Assembly: GCF_003402535.2 (NCBI RefSeq)
Contig: NZ_AP025173.1
Location: 62,001 to 126,000, forward strand
Direction of reading: 5' to 3'
DNA from: Cupriavidus sp. P-10
GTDB taxonomy: Bacteria > Pseudomonadota > Gammaproteobacteria > Burkholderiales > Burkholderiaceae
DNA length: 64,000 nucleotides
Part shown: positions 1-7,806 of the stretch, piece by piece
How positions within the stretch are numbered: position 1 is the stretch's first letter
Layout of the letters: each line of letters starts with the position of its first letter
The notes under the pieces: model-generated
The model's database searches: none
What the model was told of the DNA's origin: nothing
Seen by the model: the letters and a program-made list of their open reading frames with translations, nothing else
Translations under genes and position numbers: made by a program

Positions 1-1
1 G

Positions 2-1192
2 AGCCGCGCGCTATGGCAGCTGTCGGCCAGACGCCGCTATATCCTGACAGGCAGCCCGATCGCCAACTATCCGCGTGACATCTTCGGACTGATCGCGTTC
101 ACGGGTGGCGACGGCACTGCGGCCCAGCCGTACGGCTACCGGCGCGGCTACCTCGAGGCGAACTGGCTGGCCACGGCGCAGCATGCCGAACGAGGTATCG
201 ACCGCTTCCGCAGTGATTTTGTGGTGCTGGAGTGGGTGACCTGGGAATTTGCGGAGAGCCTGCAGGACGGGGCGAAGCGCGAAGTGCCGAAGATTGGCAA
301 TCTCCCGCGGTATCGCCAGATGCTGGCGCCGCACGTGAAGCGTCGCTTGGTCTGCGAGCCCGACGTGTCGCGGTACATCCAGATCGAGCCACCAGCTGTG
401 GAGGTGGTCGAGACGGACTGGGATCCTGCTCACCTGTCGCTCTACCTGCGTACGGCGGACGAGTTTGCCGAATGGTACCGGGACGTCCGCAAGGATGGCC
501 GGCCGAACAATCTGATTGCCATTCTTGCCAGGATCCGTGCGGTGCATTTCGCCGCCAACTACCCGCAGCACGGGGTAGACGGTGTCGGCGGGCTGGCGCA
601 GCTCACCAGCAAGCAACGCGCCGTGGTTAAACGGCTGGTGGCAATTGCCGCCGAAGGGAAGCAGGCCATCCTGTTTGCCGAGAACCCGGGGGTTATCGAC
701 CTCATCGCCAGTCAGCTGAAGGCGAAGGGGGTGGAGACCGTGCCGTTCCATGGTGGCATTCCGATTGCGAAGCGCGTGGCCGACAAGGACAAGCGGTTCG
801 TCGGCGGCAACGCCACAGGGCTTCTTTGTACCAAGGCGTCCGGCCGGGCTGGCTACAACCTGCCCAATGCTGACTACGTCCTCTTCTATGATCGTTCGTG
901 GACGTGGCGCATCGAGTATCAGGCGATGCGGCGCGCGCTGCGGTGGAACCGGAAAGGGCAGTTAAAGGTGGTGTATTTCCATCTGCCGGGAAGCGTCGAT
1001 TGCTATCAGGACCAGATGGTGGCGCACAAACGGGACGCCATGGAGGCTGGTCTGGACTGGGCGACGCCGGAACTCGAAGACGAGGCGTTCCTGCACATGG
1101 ACACGCTGTTAGACCATTTTGTTGAAGATCTCGCCAAGCTGCACGGCCGCAAGGTCCGGGATCAACGCGAGCTGCTTAAGGAGGCGGCATGA
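2..1192 (+). CDS. SNF2/DEAD-like helicase, C-terminal part (cut by window start)
   Basis: The frame is open from base 2, so the gene begins upstream and the ATG-like codon at 221 is internal. The visible part holds superfamily 2 helicase motifs in order: LTGSPIANYP (motif III type) near bases 40-75, a domain-2 start with ILFAENPGVIDLI and PFHGG near 665-755, LLCTKASGRAGYNL (motif V type) near 820-860, and a Q..R..R motif (QAMRRALRWNRKG) near 920-955. These are SNF2-type ATPase features. The substrate is unknown; on such elements these proteins are usually DNA translocases. Its stop overlaps the next start (ATGA). Partner domains at the N-terminus cannot be seen. Confidence 0.8.
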   Translation, partial: SRALWQLSARRRYILTGSPIANYPRDIFGLIAFTGGDGTAAQPYGYRRGYLEANWLATAQHAERGIDRFRSDFVVLEWVTWEFAESLQDGAKREVPKIGNLPRYRQMLAPHVKRRLVCEPDVSRYIQIEPPAVEVVETDWDPAHLSLYLRTADEFAEWYRDVRKDGRPNNLIAILARIRAVHFAANYPQHGVDGVGGLAQLTSKQRAVVKRLVAIAAEGKQAILFAENPGVIDLIASQLKAKGVETVPFHGGIPIAKRVADKDKRFVGGNATGLLCTKASGRAGYNLPNADYVLFYDRSWTWRIEYQAMRRALRWNRKGQLKVVYFHLPGSVDCYQDQMVAHKRDAMEAGLDWATPELEDEAFLHMDTLLDHFVEDLAKLHGRKVRDQRELLKEAA

Positions 1193-1434
1193 AGACTGAC
1201 GACTGCAGGATCGCCATTGGCGATGGCTTGGCGACGATCAAGTGCCGCGGCACCCGCGGTACCACCGTGGCAAGGATCCTGGGTACCGTCGAGGCAGACG
1301 GGATGGAGGTGATCTGCCTGGATCGGCTGGTGCATGGCATTTTTGAATCGGAGCTGGACGGCTGGCAAGTTGCCGGCGCGGTCACCACGCTGCTGTCGCG
1401 GCCCATCGGCCCGCGGCATGGCGTGCACCACTAA
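1189..1434 (+). CDS. Small hypothetical protein coupled to the helicase
   Basis: An 81-residue protein starting MKTDDCRIAIGDG, with its ATG overlapping the helicase stop (ATGA) and GGAGG just upstream (AAGGAGGCGGC). The tight overlap implies translational coupling and a role tied to the helicase. I do not recognise a domain. It is acidic near the N-terminus and mildly beta-like, with no membrane segment or signal peptide. The gene is followed by a structured stretch and a terminator, so it probably ends the helicase transcript. Confidence 0.55.
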   Translation: MKTDDCRIAIGDGLATIKCRGTRGTTVARILGTVEADGMEVICLDRLVHGIFESELDGWQVAGAVTTLLSRPIGPRHGVHH

Positions 1435-1462
1435 TCGAATCGCCTGGTCGCGCGCGGCCGGG

Positions 1463-1552
1463 CTTTCGCTCGTACCTGACTCGACCGAGTCAATATCAGG
1501 CGAAAGACGAAAGAAATTGGCGAGCGTTTGGGCGACAGCGAAAGCTGTTCGC
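1463..1552 (+). other. Two strong hairpins downstream of the helicase operon
   Basis: CTTTCGC at 1463-1469 pairs with GCGAAAG at 1500-1506 and encloses a perfect TGACTC-gacc-GAGTCA hairpin (1477-1492). A second hairpin, GGCGACAGC-gaaa-GCTGTTCGCC with one bulge, lies at about 1530-1553. They sit in a 300-base gap (1435-1740) with no convincing gene, ahead of the terminator at 1607. They could protect the 3' end or form a small RNA; no function is shown. Confidence 0.4.
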
Positions 1553-1606
1553 CCCATGCTGGTTTCGGCAGCCCCCGCTACGGAAACCCTCTCGCACTTG
1601 CTCCCA

Positions 1607-1635
1607 GCCCTCCCTTCCAGAGGGCATTTTTTTTT
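1607..1635 (+). terminator. Rho-independent terminator after helicase operon
   Basis: GCCCTC (1607-1612) pairs with GAGGGC (1620-1625) and is followed directly by nine T residues (1627-1635). This is a classic intrinsic terminator closing the transcript of the helicase and the 81-residue gene. Confidence 0.8.
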
Positions 1636-1740
1636 GAACAACCGCAGGAGCCAATCCGTTGCTACGATCATCAGGTCGGGTGGGCTAGCGTGGGCCTATT
1701 GATCCGGAGGGCTGACTTCGGATACTCTCTTACCACTTTC

Positions 1741-1885
1741 CGCGTCCCAGACGCATCGATCCGGCACCGCAAGGTGCCAGCTTCTGCAGTACGGTGGCCG
1801 CCGGGCCAGTCCATCCATTCCATCCCGCCGGGAACCACGTTCCCGGTGCGGCAACGGGTTCCCCATTCCTCTTCGGAGAACCCCA
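1741..1885 (+). promoter_or_regulatory. Leader box copy 1 with hairpins (decayed duplicate of the parB leader)
   Basis: It starts with the 22-nt box CGCGTCccaGACGC + ATCGATCC (1741-1762), then the hairpin GGCACC-gcaa-GGTGCC, then GGGAACC..GTTCCC sequences before an ATG at 1886. It is nearly identical along its length to 2634-2787 upstream of the intact parB gene, differing by a few substitutions and small indels. It is therefore a duplicated leader, and the ORF after it is broken. Confidence 0.75.
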
Positions 1886-2098
1886 ATGCTATACCCAACT
1901 GCTGTCGCCCTTCGCAAGATCCGTACGGCTCGCAGTCCGCGCACGTACTTTGTCCGGTTGAAATGGCTGAAATCACCGAGTCCATCCGGGCTTCCGGTGT
2001 CTACCAACCCATCCTACTTCGCCCTATCAACGGACGATGCGTTCGATTTCAAGCTCGTCGCTGGAGAGCAGCGCTACCGTGACGTCGCTCTCCGCTGA
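1886..2098 (+). pseudogene. Duplicated N-terminal fragment of PRTRC parB, frameshifted
   Basis: The first 23 residues (MLYPTAVALRKIRTARSPRT...) match the start of the intact ParB at 2788 (MQFPSAVALRKIRTGRNPRM...). The match then moves to another frame (PVEMAEITESIRASGVYQPI...) and returns to the first near 2035 (FKLVAGEQRYRD), so at least two indels break it. Homology stops near 2098, about 70 codons in, where the intact gene has another 480. It is a partial tandem duplication of leader plus N-terminal ParB domain, not a functional gene. Confidence 0.8.
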
Positions 2099-2117
2099 AT
2101 TACGATTGGGAATCACA

Positions 2118-2396
2118 ATGAAAAAATTGCCGGTTAACGACTACTTGACGCTTTCCGCCTTCCACCTATCGGAAGAGACTTTTTGCTGCTTTGGACAAGA
2201 GCCCGTTTTGGCTAACAACTTTGCGAGCTATTTTGTGGAGGTCATCAACGTCTACGCACCTTCTGCTAGACACTATGCAATACCAGAGGACCTGGAGAAG
2301 GTAATGCAATACGCGATGTCACTTGGCATCACGTTGCTGCATTTCGATGTCACGGCCGACGAGATAGAGGTTTTGCCGCGGTATGAGTGGTCGTAG
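2118..2396 (+). CDS. Small protein resembling the DUF5983 family
   Basis: A 92-residue protein starting MKKLPVNDYL, with GGGA 9-12 bases before the ATG as a weak ribosome binding site. The pattern fits the DUF5983 family as I remember it: an N-terminal LSAFHLSEET stretch, a central VEVINVYAP strand, PEDLEKVMQYA, and the ending LHFDVTADEIEVLPRYEW. The family has no known function and is common on plasmids and conjugative elements. The gene lies between the decayed parB copy and the intact one, so it may have arrived with the duplication or been caught in it. AT content is slightly above its neighbours. Confidence 0.6.
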   Translation: MKKLPVNDYLTLSAFHLSEETFCCFGQEPVLANNFASYFVEVINVYAPSARHYAIPEDLEKVMQYAMSLGITLLHFDVTADEIEVLPRYEWS

Positions 2397-2633
2397 CCGT
2401 TTCACGCCATGGTAAGAATTGAGGTGCCAATGCATGTTCGTGCTGTAAGGCGCAGAAGCCATGTAGGCGCGGCAAGCGGCCGCCAGCTGTCACCAAAACT
2501 TTTACGTTTTCCTCAAGGCCGCCTTCCATACGAACCTGGTCTGTGCCTGGTTGTTATTCGCCGCCACGTGGCAGCAACCATTTTGCGGGATCTTGCTACG
2601 CAAGCCAATATTGGCTATCCTCACATCACTTTC

Positions 2634-2787
2634 CGCGTCCCAGACGCATCGACCCCGCACCGCAAGGTGCCAGCTTCTGCAGTACGGTGGCCGCCCGCTT
2701 AGCCGGGCCAGTCCATCCATTCCATCCCACCGGGAACCCGTTCCCGGTGCGGCAACGGGTTCCCCATTGCTCTCCGGAGAATCCACA
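2634..2787 (+). promoter_or_regulatory. parB leader: box copy 2 plus mutually exclusive hairpins
   Basis: The box CGCGTCccaGACGC + ATCGACC (2634-2655) is followed by hairpin GCACC-gcaa-GGTGC. GGGAA (2732-2736) can pair locally with TTCCC (2741-2745) or, as GGGAACCCGTT (2732-2742), with AACGGGTTCCC (2754-2764) in a perfect 11-bp stem. The two folds exclude each other. The palindrome TCTCCGGAGA holds the Shine-Dalgarno before ATG 2788. Nothing else was recognised in 2397-2633. Confidence 0.6.
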
Positions 2788-4455
2788 ATGCAATTTCCAT
2801 CTGCTGTTGCCCTTCGCAAGATCCGTACTGGCCGTAATCCGCGCATGTACTTCGATCCGGTCGAAATGGCTGAACTCACCGAGTCCATCCGGACTTCCGG
2901 TGTCTACCAGCCCATCCTGCTTCGCCCCATCGAAGACGACGAGTTCGAGTTCGAGCTCATCGCAGGCGAGCGTCGCTACCGCGGTGCCGTGGAGGCCCAC
3001 GGCATCGACTGGGTGATTCCCGCCCTCGTCAAAGTAATGACCGACGACGAGGCCGACCGAGCGGCGCTCATCGAGAACGCCCAGCGCGCGAACATGTCGC
3101 CGTCTGAAGAGGCCGTTGCCGCCTCGAAGATCGTCGGCCATTGCAAAGGGGATCGCGAGGAAGCCGCCAGGCTCCTGGGCTGGTCCCGCGCGACGCTGGA
3201 TAAGCGCCTTGCTCTCATGAATTGCAGCCCGGATGTTCAGGCGGCACTGAATGAGCGCAAGATTCAACTCGGTCACGCCGAGTTGCTCGCCACACTCGCC
3301 AAGGACAAGCAGGACAAGCTCCTGCCGGTCATCCTCAGCGAGAAGAAGGCGGTGTCGGAGTTGAAGAAAACGATCGAGGCGGCTGCGTGCAGCCTGGAAG
3401 TGGCGATCTTCGACAAGACCGACTGCGCCACGTGCCCGCACAACTCCTCGTTGCAAACGGAGATGTTTGGCGAGGCGATCGCTACCGGCAACTGCACCAA
3501 CAAAGCCTGCTACGCCGAGAAGACCGACCGTAAGCTCGAGGGCATCGTCTACGGGCTCAAGGAAGAGTATCCGATCGTGCGCATCATCCGGTCCGGCGAC
3601 AACCATACCCGCATTCAGCTGAAGGTGGATGGACCAACCGGGGTCGGTGAGGAACAGGCCAAAGCTTGCCATGCCTGCCAGAACTTCGGTGCCGCGGTCA
3701 GCGGTCTGCCGGATTCCATGGGCAAGGTCTATAGCGGCCAGTGCTTCGACACGGCATGCAATCAGAAGAAGGTAGCGGCCCGAATCAAGGCGGAGCGTGA
3801 TGCGGCCAAGGCGCCTGCTGTCAAGCAGACCGCCGGCAAGACGGCTGCGGCAACGAAGGGCGACAAGTCGTCCGCGGCTGCCGAGAAGCCGGCCACGGTG
3901 ATCAGCGAGTCGGAGAGGGTGAAGCAGTACCGCACCGAGCTCTGGCGCAAGGCGCTGCGCAAGGAAGTTGCGCAGAACGCTGAACAGGCCAATGCCTACC
4001 TGCTGGCCGTCGCCCTGAACGGTCTGTCGCGCAACATTGGCGGCGACGTGATGGGCAAGTTCTTCGAGAAGCTCACCGAGCAGAAGTCGTCCTCGACCCT
4101 GCAAGGTTGTCTCACGGCCGTCCATGCCATGGACGCGGGCCGTCGCCAGCAGCTGACGATCGGCATGACGGTGGCGGCAATCGACGGCATGGAGGTGAAC
4201 AACCTCCGGGAACTGTGCCGGTACCACAAGCTCGACCTGCGCGATCACTGGAACCTGCAGAAATCGCAGGACTTCCTGGAGATGCTGACCAAGTCCGAGA
4301 TGAAGGTCCTGGCTGACGAACTTGGCATCCGCAAGGTGCTGGGAGATGGCTTTGCCAAGCTGTTCGGCAAATCAAAGGCTGAAGTTGTTGCTGGACTTCT
4401 GTCCGTCGACGGCTTCGACTACACCGGCAAGGTCCCCAAGGTCCTCGGCTACTAA
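2788..4455 (+). CDS. parB: PRTRC system ParB-family protein
   Basis: A 555-residue protein, much longer than a chromosomal ParB (about 300). The N-terminal ParB/Srx domain is clear: LRKIRTGRNPRMYF, ESIRTSGVYQPILLRP, ELIAGERRYRGA. It is followed by the ENAQR-type box and a KorB/ParB helix-turn-helix (EEAARLLGWSRATLDKRLALM, about residues 130-150). Residues 205-330 hold four paired-cysteine motifs (CATC, CTNKAC, CHAC, CFDTAC), likely zinc sites and unlike ordinary ParB. A Lys/Ala linker leads to a C-terminal region. ATG 2788 is chosen because it matches the duplicated copy and follows the leader. It probably binds DNA and links element maintenance to the downstream ubiquitin-like genes. No ParA is present in the window. 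Confidence 0.88.
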   Translation: MQFPSAVALRKIRTGRNPRMYFDPVEMAELTESIRTSGVYQPILLRPIEDDEFEFELIAGERRYRGAVEAHGIDWVIPALVKVMTDDEADRAALIENAQRANMSPSEEAVAASKIVGHCKGDREEAARLLGWSRATLDKRLALMNCSPDVQAALNERKIQLGHAELLATLAKDKQDKLLPVILSEKKAVSELKKTIEAAACSLEVAIFDKTDCATCPHNSSLQTEMFGEAIATGNCTNKACYAEKTDRKLEGIVYGLKEEYPIVRIIRSGDNHTRIQLKVDGPTGVGEEQAKACHACQNFGAAVSGLPDSMGKVYSGQCFDTACNQKKVAARIKAERDAAKAPAVKQTAGKTAAATKGDKSSAAAEKPATVISESERVKQYRTELWRKALRKEVAQNAEQANAYLLAVALNGLSRNIGGDVMGKFFEKLTEQKSSSTLQGCLTAVHAMDAGRRQQLTIGMTVAAIDGMEVNNLRELCRYHKLDLRDHWNLQKSQDFLEMLTKSEMKVLADELGIRKVLGDGFAKLFGKSKAEVVAGLLSVDGFDYTGKVPKVLGY

Positions 4456-4469
4456 GCTTCTTTCCAATC

Positions 4470-4495
4470 GGAGGCGCCAGGGCGTCCTCCGCCTC
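4470..4495 (+). promoter_or_regulatory. Alternative hairpins between parB and PRTRC E
   Basis: GGAGGCGCC (4470-4478) can pair with GGCGtCCTCC (4481-4490). Alternatively GAGGCG (4471-4476) pairs with CGCCTC (4490-4495). Both folds use the same 5' strand, as in the parB leader. The start codon of E is at 4518. Confidence 0.45.
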
Positions 4496-4517
4496 ATTCA
4501 TTTCCCAAGGATTCACT

Positions 4518-4958
4518 ATGTTCACTGAATTGGCTGCGCTCGTTCGCGCGAGCGAAAAGGTCGTCGTCACGCTCACTACGCAAGGCGACACTATGTCTGT
4601 CGTTGTCGTGCCCGTTGTCAAGGACGCTGCGGATGCTGCGCTGAGCACCCCCTTGGCGCTGTCGGCGACACCGGCGGAGCTTGATGAAGGTTTCGCCGCC
4701 GCGATTGCAGGAGTCAGCGCTGCGCGTCAGTCGCTGGCTGAGCAGGTCGAGGCCACCAGGTCCATCCTGGAGGCGGCCAAGACCTCGCAGTCGACCAAAG
4801 CCACGAAGGCCCTGACCACGGCGGCGGCGCCGACGGCATCCGAAACGTCCGAGGAGGACGATGACAACGACAAGCCGGAAGGCAGTGTTGGCGCGCAGGC
4901 AACGGCGAACGACGGCGCGGCCAAGACGGCCGGCACCGACCTCGCATCGCTGCTGTAA
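4518..4958 (+). CDS. PRTRC system protein E
   Basis: A 146-residue protein in the position normally held by PRTRC protein E, straight after the ParB-like gene. It starts MFTELAALVRASEKVVVTLT, with a beta-strand-rich first 45 residues (TMSVVVVPVVKD), then a helical stretch with likely coiled coil (residues 55-95, EGFAAAIAGVSAARQSLAEQ...). The tail is disordered and acidic (SEEDDDNDK), and the last residues are hydrophobic (DLASLL). Its biochemical role is unknown. Spacing to the next gene is 11 bases, and AGGAG there serves protein C. The start is fixed by ATG 4518 after AAGG. Confidence 0.75.
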   Translation: MFTELAALVRASEKVVVTLTTQGDTMSVVVVPVVKDAADAALSTPLALSATPAELDEGFAAAIAGVSAARQSLAEQVEATRSILEAAKTSQSTKATKALTTAAAPTASETSEEDDDNDKPEGSVGAQATANDGAAKTAGTDLASLL

Positions 4959-4969
4959 AGGAGACTGGC

Positions 4970-5194
4970 ATGGCACTCGAGGTTAAGAAGCTCACGCGCG
5001 AGTTCTCCTATAACGGCATGACGCTGATGGACCCCGGTCCGCAGTTCACGCCCCAGCAGGTGCGCGACGTCTATTCCGCCCAGTACCCCGAGCTGACCAC
5101 TGCCGCAGTGGATGGCCCGGAGCACAAGGGGGAAGTCGCGCGCTACACGTTCGTCCGCGCTGCCGGCGCAAAGGGCGCTCATGCGCAAATCTGA
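4970..5194 (+). CDS. PRTRC system protein C, predicted ubiquitin-like modifier
   Basis: A 74-residue protein, the usual size of a beta-grasp modifier. It starts MALEVKKLTREFSYNGMTLM, followed by PQFTPQQVRDVYSAQYPELT and a final strand ARYTFVRAAGAKG. It has the beta-beta-alpha-beta-beta pattern of ubiquitin/ThiS-like folds. It sits with genes for an E1-like (ThiF), an E2-like (B) and a JAMM protease (A), the context expected for a conjugated modifier. The chain does not end in Gly-Gly. A GAKG motif is followed by five more residues (AHAQI), so it may need trimming. AGGAG lies 7 bases before the ATG. Confidence 0.8.
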   Translation: MALEVKKLTREFSYNGMTLMDPGPQFTPQQVRDVYSAQYPELTTAAVDGPEHKGEVARYTFVRAAGAKGAHAQI

Positions 5195-5242
5195 CCTCAT
5201 GAAGGCACTGTCTACGGGTCAGTTTGCCTCCATCAACAAGGA

Positions 5243-5265
5243 GCCGCCCGAAAGGGCGGTTTTTA
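5243..5265 (+). terminator. Intrinsic terminator or attenuator between PRTRC C and F
   Basis: CCGCCC (5244-5249)-GAAA-GGGCGG (5254-5259) is followed by five T residues. It is a strong stem with a GNRA-type loop inside the PRTRC gene run. It probably lowers expression of F, B, A and ThiF relative to ParB, E and C, or separates two transcripts. A new start codon follows 22 bases later. Confidence 0.7.
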
Positions 5266-5287
5266 TACATTCTGAGGAGACCCAACA

Positions 5288-6430
5288 ATGTTGTTCGATC
5301 CTCGCTCGTTTGTTCCTGACATCCATCCGGGACAGCAACCCGCATGGACGCCACACCGACAGCATTCCACTGCCGGACGTCGACCTGCCCATGATTTTCT
5401 GACACTGCCGAAGCTTCCAGGCTCTGTTCCAGCCACTGCGCGCCTCACCTATGGCGATGAGTTAGAGGTTACAGATCTGGTGCTGGCGCAATTTGCGGCC
5501 GGCATCCTTCGGGCCAGTGATGTGTTGAACCCGACCAGTGCGGGGGATGCTTTCGCGCAGGCCATGTTCGCATGGCTGGGAAAACGAATCCCAGCGTGTC
5601 AGCGATTGCAGTTCGGCGCGAAATTATTCGATCGCGGCGCCGCCATGGACCAGGTCATGCAGTTCGGCTGGGAAGACGGGCTGGAAGCGCCGCTCTACCT
5701 GGCCATCGAACTGCCCGGCGAGGAGGTGTATGCGATCGGGGAAGCGCGGGCGCACGCCATGCGTGCGGCACACCCGTCGTTGCTCTTCACGGCAATGAAC
5801 CTGATCAATGCCGCGTGCGGCAAGTCGCTGTTCGTTCGTACGCCTGACATGCTGCTGGACCAGTTCGCCCGCTGGCACTGGGATTACGACGCGACCCTGG
5901 CCGACGACGAGAACGCCCGGGAGTTCCTCAAGGAGAACTTCGGTGGCGAGGATGCCGACATCGAGCGCTATCTGCCGTCGGTGGTGCGCGCCGAGCTTGC
6001 ACCGGACGACACCCTGCCAAGGTATGCGCAAGTCGACGCAGCTTCCGCGCATCTGCGTGAGCTGGGTCCGCGCAACTTGCGCGCTCTGGCGCGCATGCAT
6101 AGTGGGTGGCTGGGCGAGTTTTGTACGGCGCTCGCCGACCTTCGGCTGCTGCTGGCGAGGGCGGGGGAGCAGTCGGCCATCGCCGGCGCCCAATGGGCAG
6201 AGCCGGCCTATTCGGCCGCGACCATCGCCTATCGTCCCAGTGACTATGTGTCGGAGATCCTGGACGACCACTATGAATGCCTGAACAACGCTGGCGACGC
6301 CACGATGTTCCAGTGTTTCATTCCTCTTGCAGACGATGCCGCCGCGATTCGCCAGCAGTTCCGCGATCTGGCAGACATGCTGCAAATCATCGGCGCGCTT
6401 GACCGCGTGCTCACACTCATTTCTTCATAG
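5288..6430 (+). CDS. PRTRC system protein F
   Basis: A 380-residue protein placed where PRTRC protein F is usually found, before B. It starts MLFDPRSFVPDIHPG with GAGGAG 9-14 bases upstream. No catalytic motif is recognised. The body is a mixed helix-rich globular protein with an acidic middle (ENAREFLKENFGGEDADIERY, residues about 205-225). Its C-terminus (FRDLADMLQIIGALDRVLTLISS) is hydrophobic but too short to be a membrane anchor. It is tightly followed by B (9 bases). A substrate-recruiting or scaffold role in the modifier pathway is possible but only inferred from linkage. Confidence 0.72.
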   Translation: MLFDPRSFVPDIHPGQQPAWTPHRQHSTAGRRPAHDFLTLPKLPGSVPATARLTYGDELEVTDLVLAQFAAGILRASDVLNPTSAGDAFAQAMFAWLGKRIPACQRLQFGAKLFDRGAAMDQVMQFGWEDGLEAPLYLAIELPGEEVYAIGEARAHAMRAAHPSLLFTAMNLINAACGKSLFVRTPDMLLDQFARWHWDYDATLADDENAREFLKENFGGEDADIERYLPSVVRAELAPDDTLPRYAQVDAASAHLRELGPRNLRALARMHSGWLGEFCTALADLRLLLARAGEQSAIAGAQWAEPAYSAATIAYRPSDYVSEILDDHYECLNNAGDATMFQCFIPLADDAAAIRQQFRDLADMLQIIGALDRVLTLISS

Positions 6431-6439
6431 GAGGGCCCC

Positions 6440-7162
6440 ATGGCCGAGATCCTGACCGCTTCGCGGTCGCATGATGTGGCCCTGCAAGGGGCCATTTTGC
6501 TTTATGGCCGCGCTGTCGGAGACTTTTCGTATGCCACCGCGCATCGAATCGAGCCGGACGGAAACAGCGGCCGCCCCGTGATCGGGGCCGGCACGCCGCT
6601 CAATCGGCTGGCGCTGATTCAAGCGGTGCGCCAGGTCGCCGAGGCCTCGTTGCCAAAGGGCGAATTCCTGACGCCCAATGTGCTGTCGATCAGCCCCGCC
6701 GCGGTGACGTGGTGGTGTCCGGCAGACCGTCGGCGCGTCTTTTTCAACTGCATGGAGCTTGGCGAGTGCAGCGCCGTGGTGCCGCATCCGGCCCTCGTCT
6801 TCCAGGCGTCGCACACGGGGTTCCGTGTCTTCGCACTGCCCGGGCAGGAGCGGCCGGTGCCGGCAACGGTGCTTTACGAGCCGCCTTACTTCAACACGTG
6901 GGACAACGGGAAGATCTGCATTGGGAGCGCACATGTGCCAAGGCAGATCGACGTCACCTCCATTGCAGGCTGGGAATCCGGGTTCTTCAACTCGGCATTT
7001 ACCCATCCCAACCACGGCGGCCAGCGCGTGAAGTACAAGCGCGGCGCCTACGCCTTCTGGAAGGACATGCTTGATGGGAAGTTCCCGGACTACCCGAGGC
7101 AGGTTTTCATCCCCATGAAACATACGCTGGCCGATCTGATCGCCGGCAAATTGGACAATTGA
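6440..7162 (+). CDS. PRTRC system protein B, E2-like
   Basis: A 240-residue protein. The central stretch PPYFNTWDNGKICIGSAHVP resembles the catalytic region of E2 ubiquitin-conjugating enzymes, where a flap with Asn and a G-x-I-C motif place the active-site cysteine; here that is Cys160. An HPN tripeptide occurs downstream (FTHPNHGG). With E1-like ThiF, JAMM protease A and modifier C in one operon, it is the likely thioester carrier. AGGAGGGCCCC precedes the ATG at optimal spacing. The gene ends 2 bases before the start of A. Assignment as E2-like is by motif and context, not by fold comparison. Confidence 0.78.
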   Translation: MAEILTASRSHDVALQGAILLYGRAVGDFSYATAHRIEPDGNSGRPVIGAGTPLNRLALIQAVRQVAEASLPKGEFLTPNVLSISPAAVTWWCPADRRRVFFNCMELGECSAVVPHPALVFQASHTGFRVFALPGQERPVPATVLYEPPYFNTWDNGKICIGSAHVPRQIDVTSIAGWESGFFNSAFTHPNHGGQRVKYKRGAYAFWKDMLDGKFPDYPRQVFIPMKHTLADLIAGKLDN

Positions 7163-7164
7163 TC

Positions 7165-7806
7165 ATGCATCCTGCCGATGTGACCCTGCAACAATCCTTC
7201 CCGTCCATCATGGTTCCGCGCCTTTCCAGGCTCGAACCCATGACCCGGGCGGGGGAACGGCTGCTCATCGCAGCCAACGGCGTGTTCCTCGAGATCACGC
7301 GCCCTTGGCTAAGGGTCGTTCGCCGGCTTGGCGGTTTTCAGCATCGCACGGCTATCCCGTATGGCAACGCGAGCGAAGAGACGGATCTACTGTGCGGCCG
7401 CATTCCCGCACGATTGATCGGCGAGTTTGCCGAATTGGCGCGCGCCGCGTATCCCAAGGAAACGGGTGCGTGGGTGGTGTGGAATACCAAGGACCCTGCC
7501 TTCAGGCTGGTTCCGGTGCAGATCCTCGAGCACAGTGCGGGTCACCTGAAGTATGACCGGCCAGTGTTGGCAGACGGTGACGTGCTGGTGGTGGACTGCC
7601 ATTCCCATGGCCGATCACCTGCATTCTTCTCGCCCACGGACGATGAAGACGACCGGCACGACGTGAAGTTTGCGTTTGTGTTGGGCAACTGCGCCGCGGC
7701 TGTGCCTTCTTTGGCCCTCCGGCTTTGTGCCAAGGGAATCTTCGAGGTCATCGAGACGGTGCCGGCAGAGTGGTATGCGGCGGCGTCCTTGGAGGTATTG
7801 GCATGA
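7165..7806 (+). CDS. PRTRC system protein A, JAMM/MPN+ metalloprotease
   Basis: A 213-residue protein with a full JAMM signature: H146-S-H148, seven residues, S156, two residues, D159 (HSHGRSPAFFSPTD). This is the zinc site of deubiquitinase-like isopeptidases. A candidate upstream glutamate lies in KETGAWVVW (about residues 98-106). It should cleave the modifier from targets or mature its C-terminus. ATG 7165 is preferred over the TTG six bases upstream that overlaps the stop of B. Its own stop overlaps the ThiF start (ATGA), which implies coupled translation of the protease and the E1-like enzyme. Confidence 0.82.
   Translation: MHPADVTLQQSFPSIMVPRLSRLEPMTRAGERLLIAANGVFLEITRPWLRVVRRLGGFQHRTAIPYGNASEETDLLCGRIPARLIGEFAELARAAYPKETGAWVVWNTKDPAFRLVPVQILEHSAGHLKYDRPVLADGDVLVVDCHSHGRSPAFFSPTDDEDDRHDVKFAFVLGNCAAAVPSLALRLCAKGIFEVIETVPAEWYAAASLEVLA

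Noticed and set aside
221..232. Start codons near 221-232 as the beginning of the helicase gene
   Set aside because: The frame is open from base 2 and already codes for a helicase motif (LTGSPIANYP) upstream, so the start lies outside the window.
2626..4248. 540-codon open frame antisense to parB
   Set aside because: A shadow of the high-GC parB gene: no ribosome binding site, Leu/Arg/Gly-rich composition and no recognisable motif.
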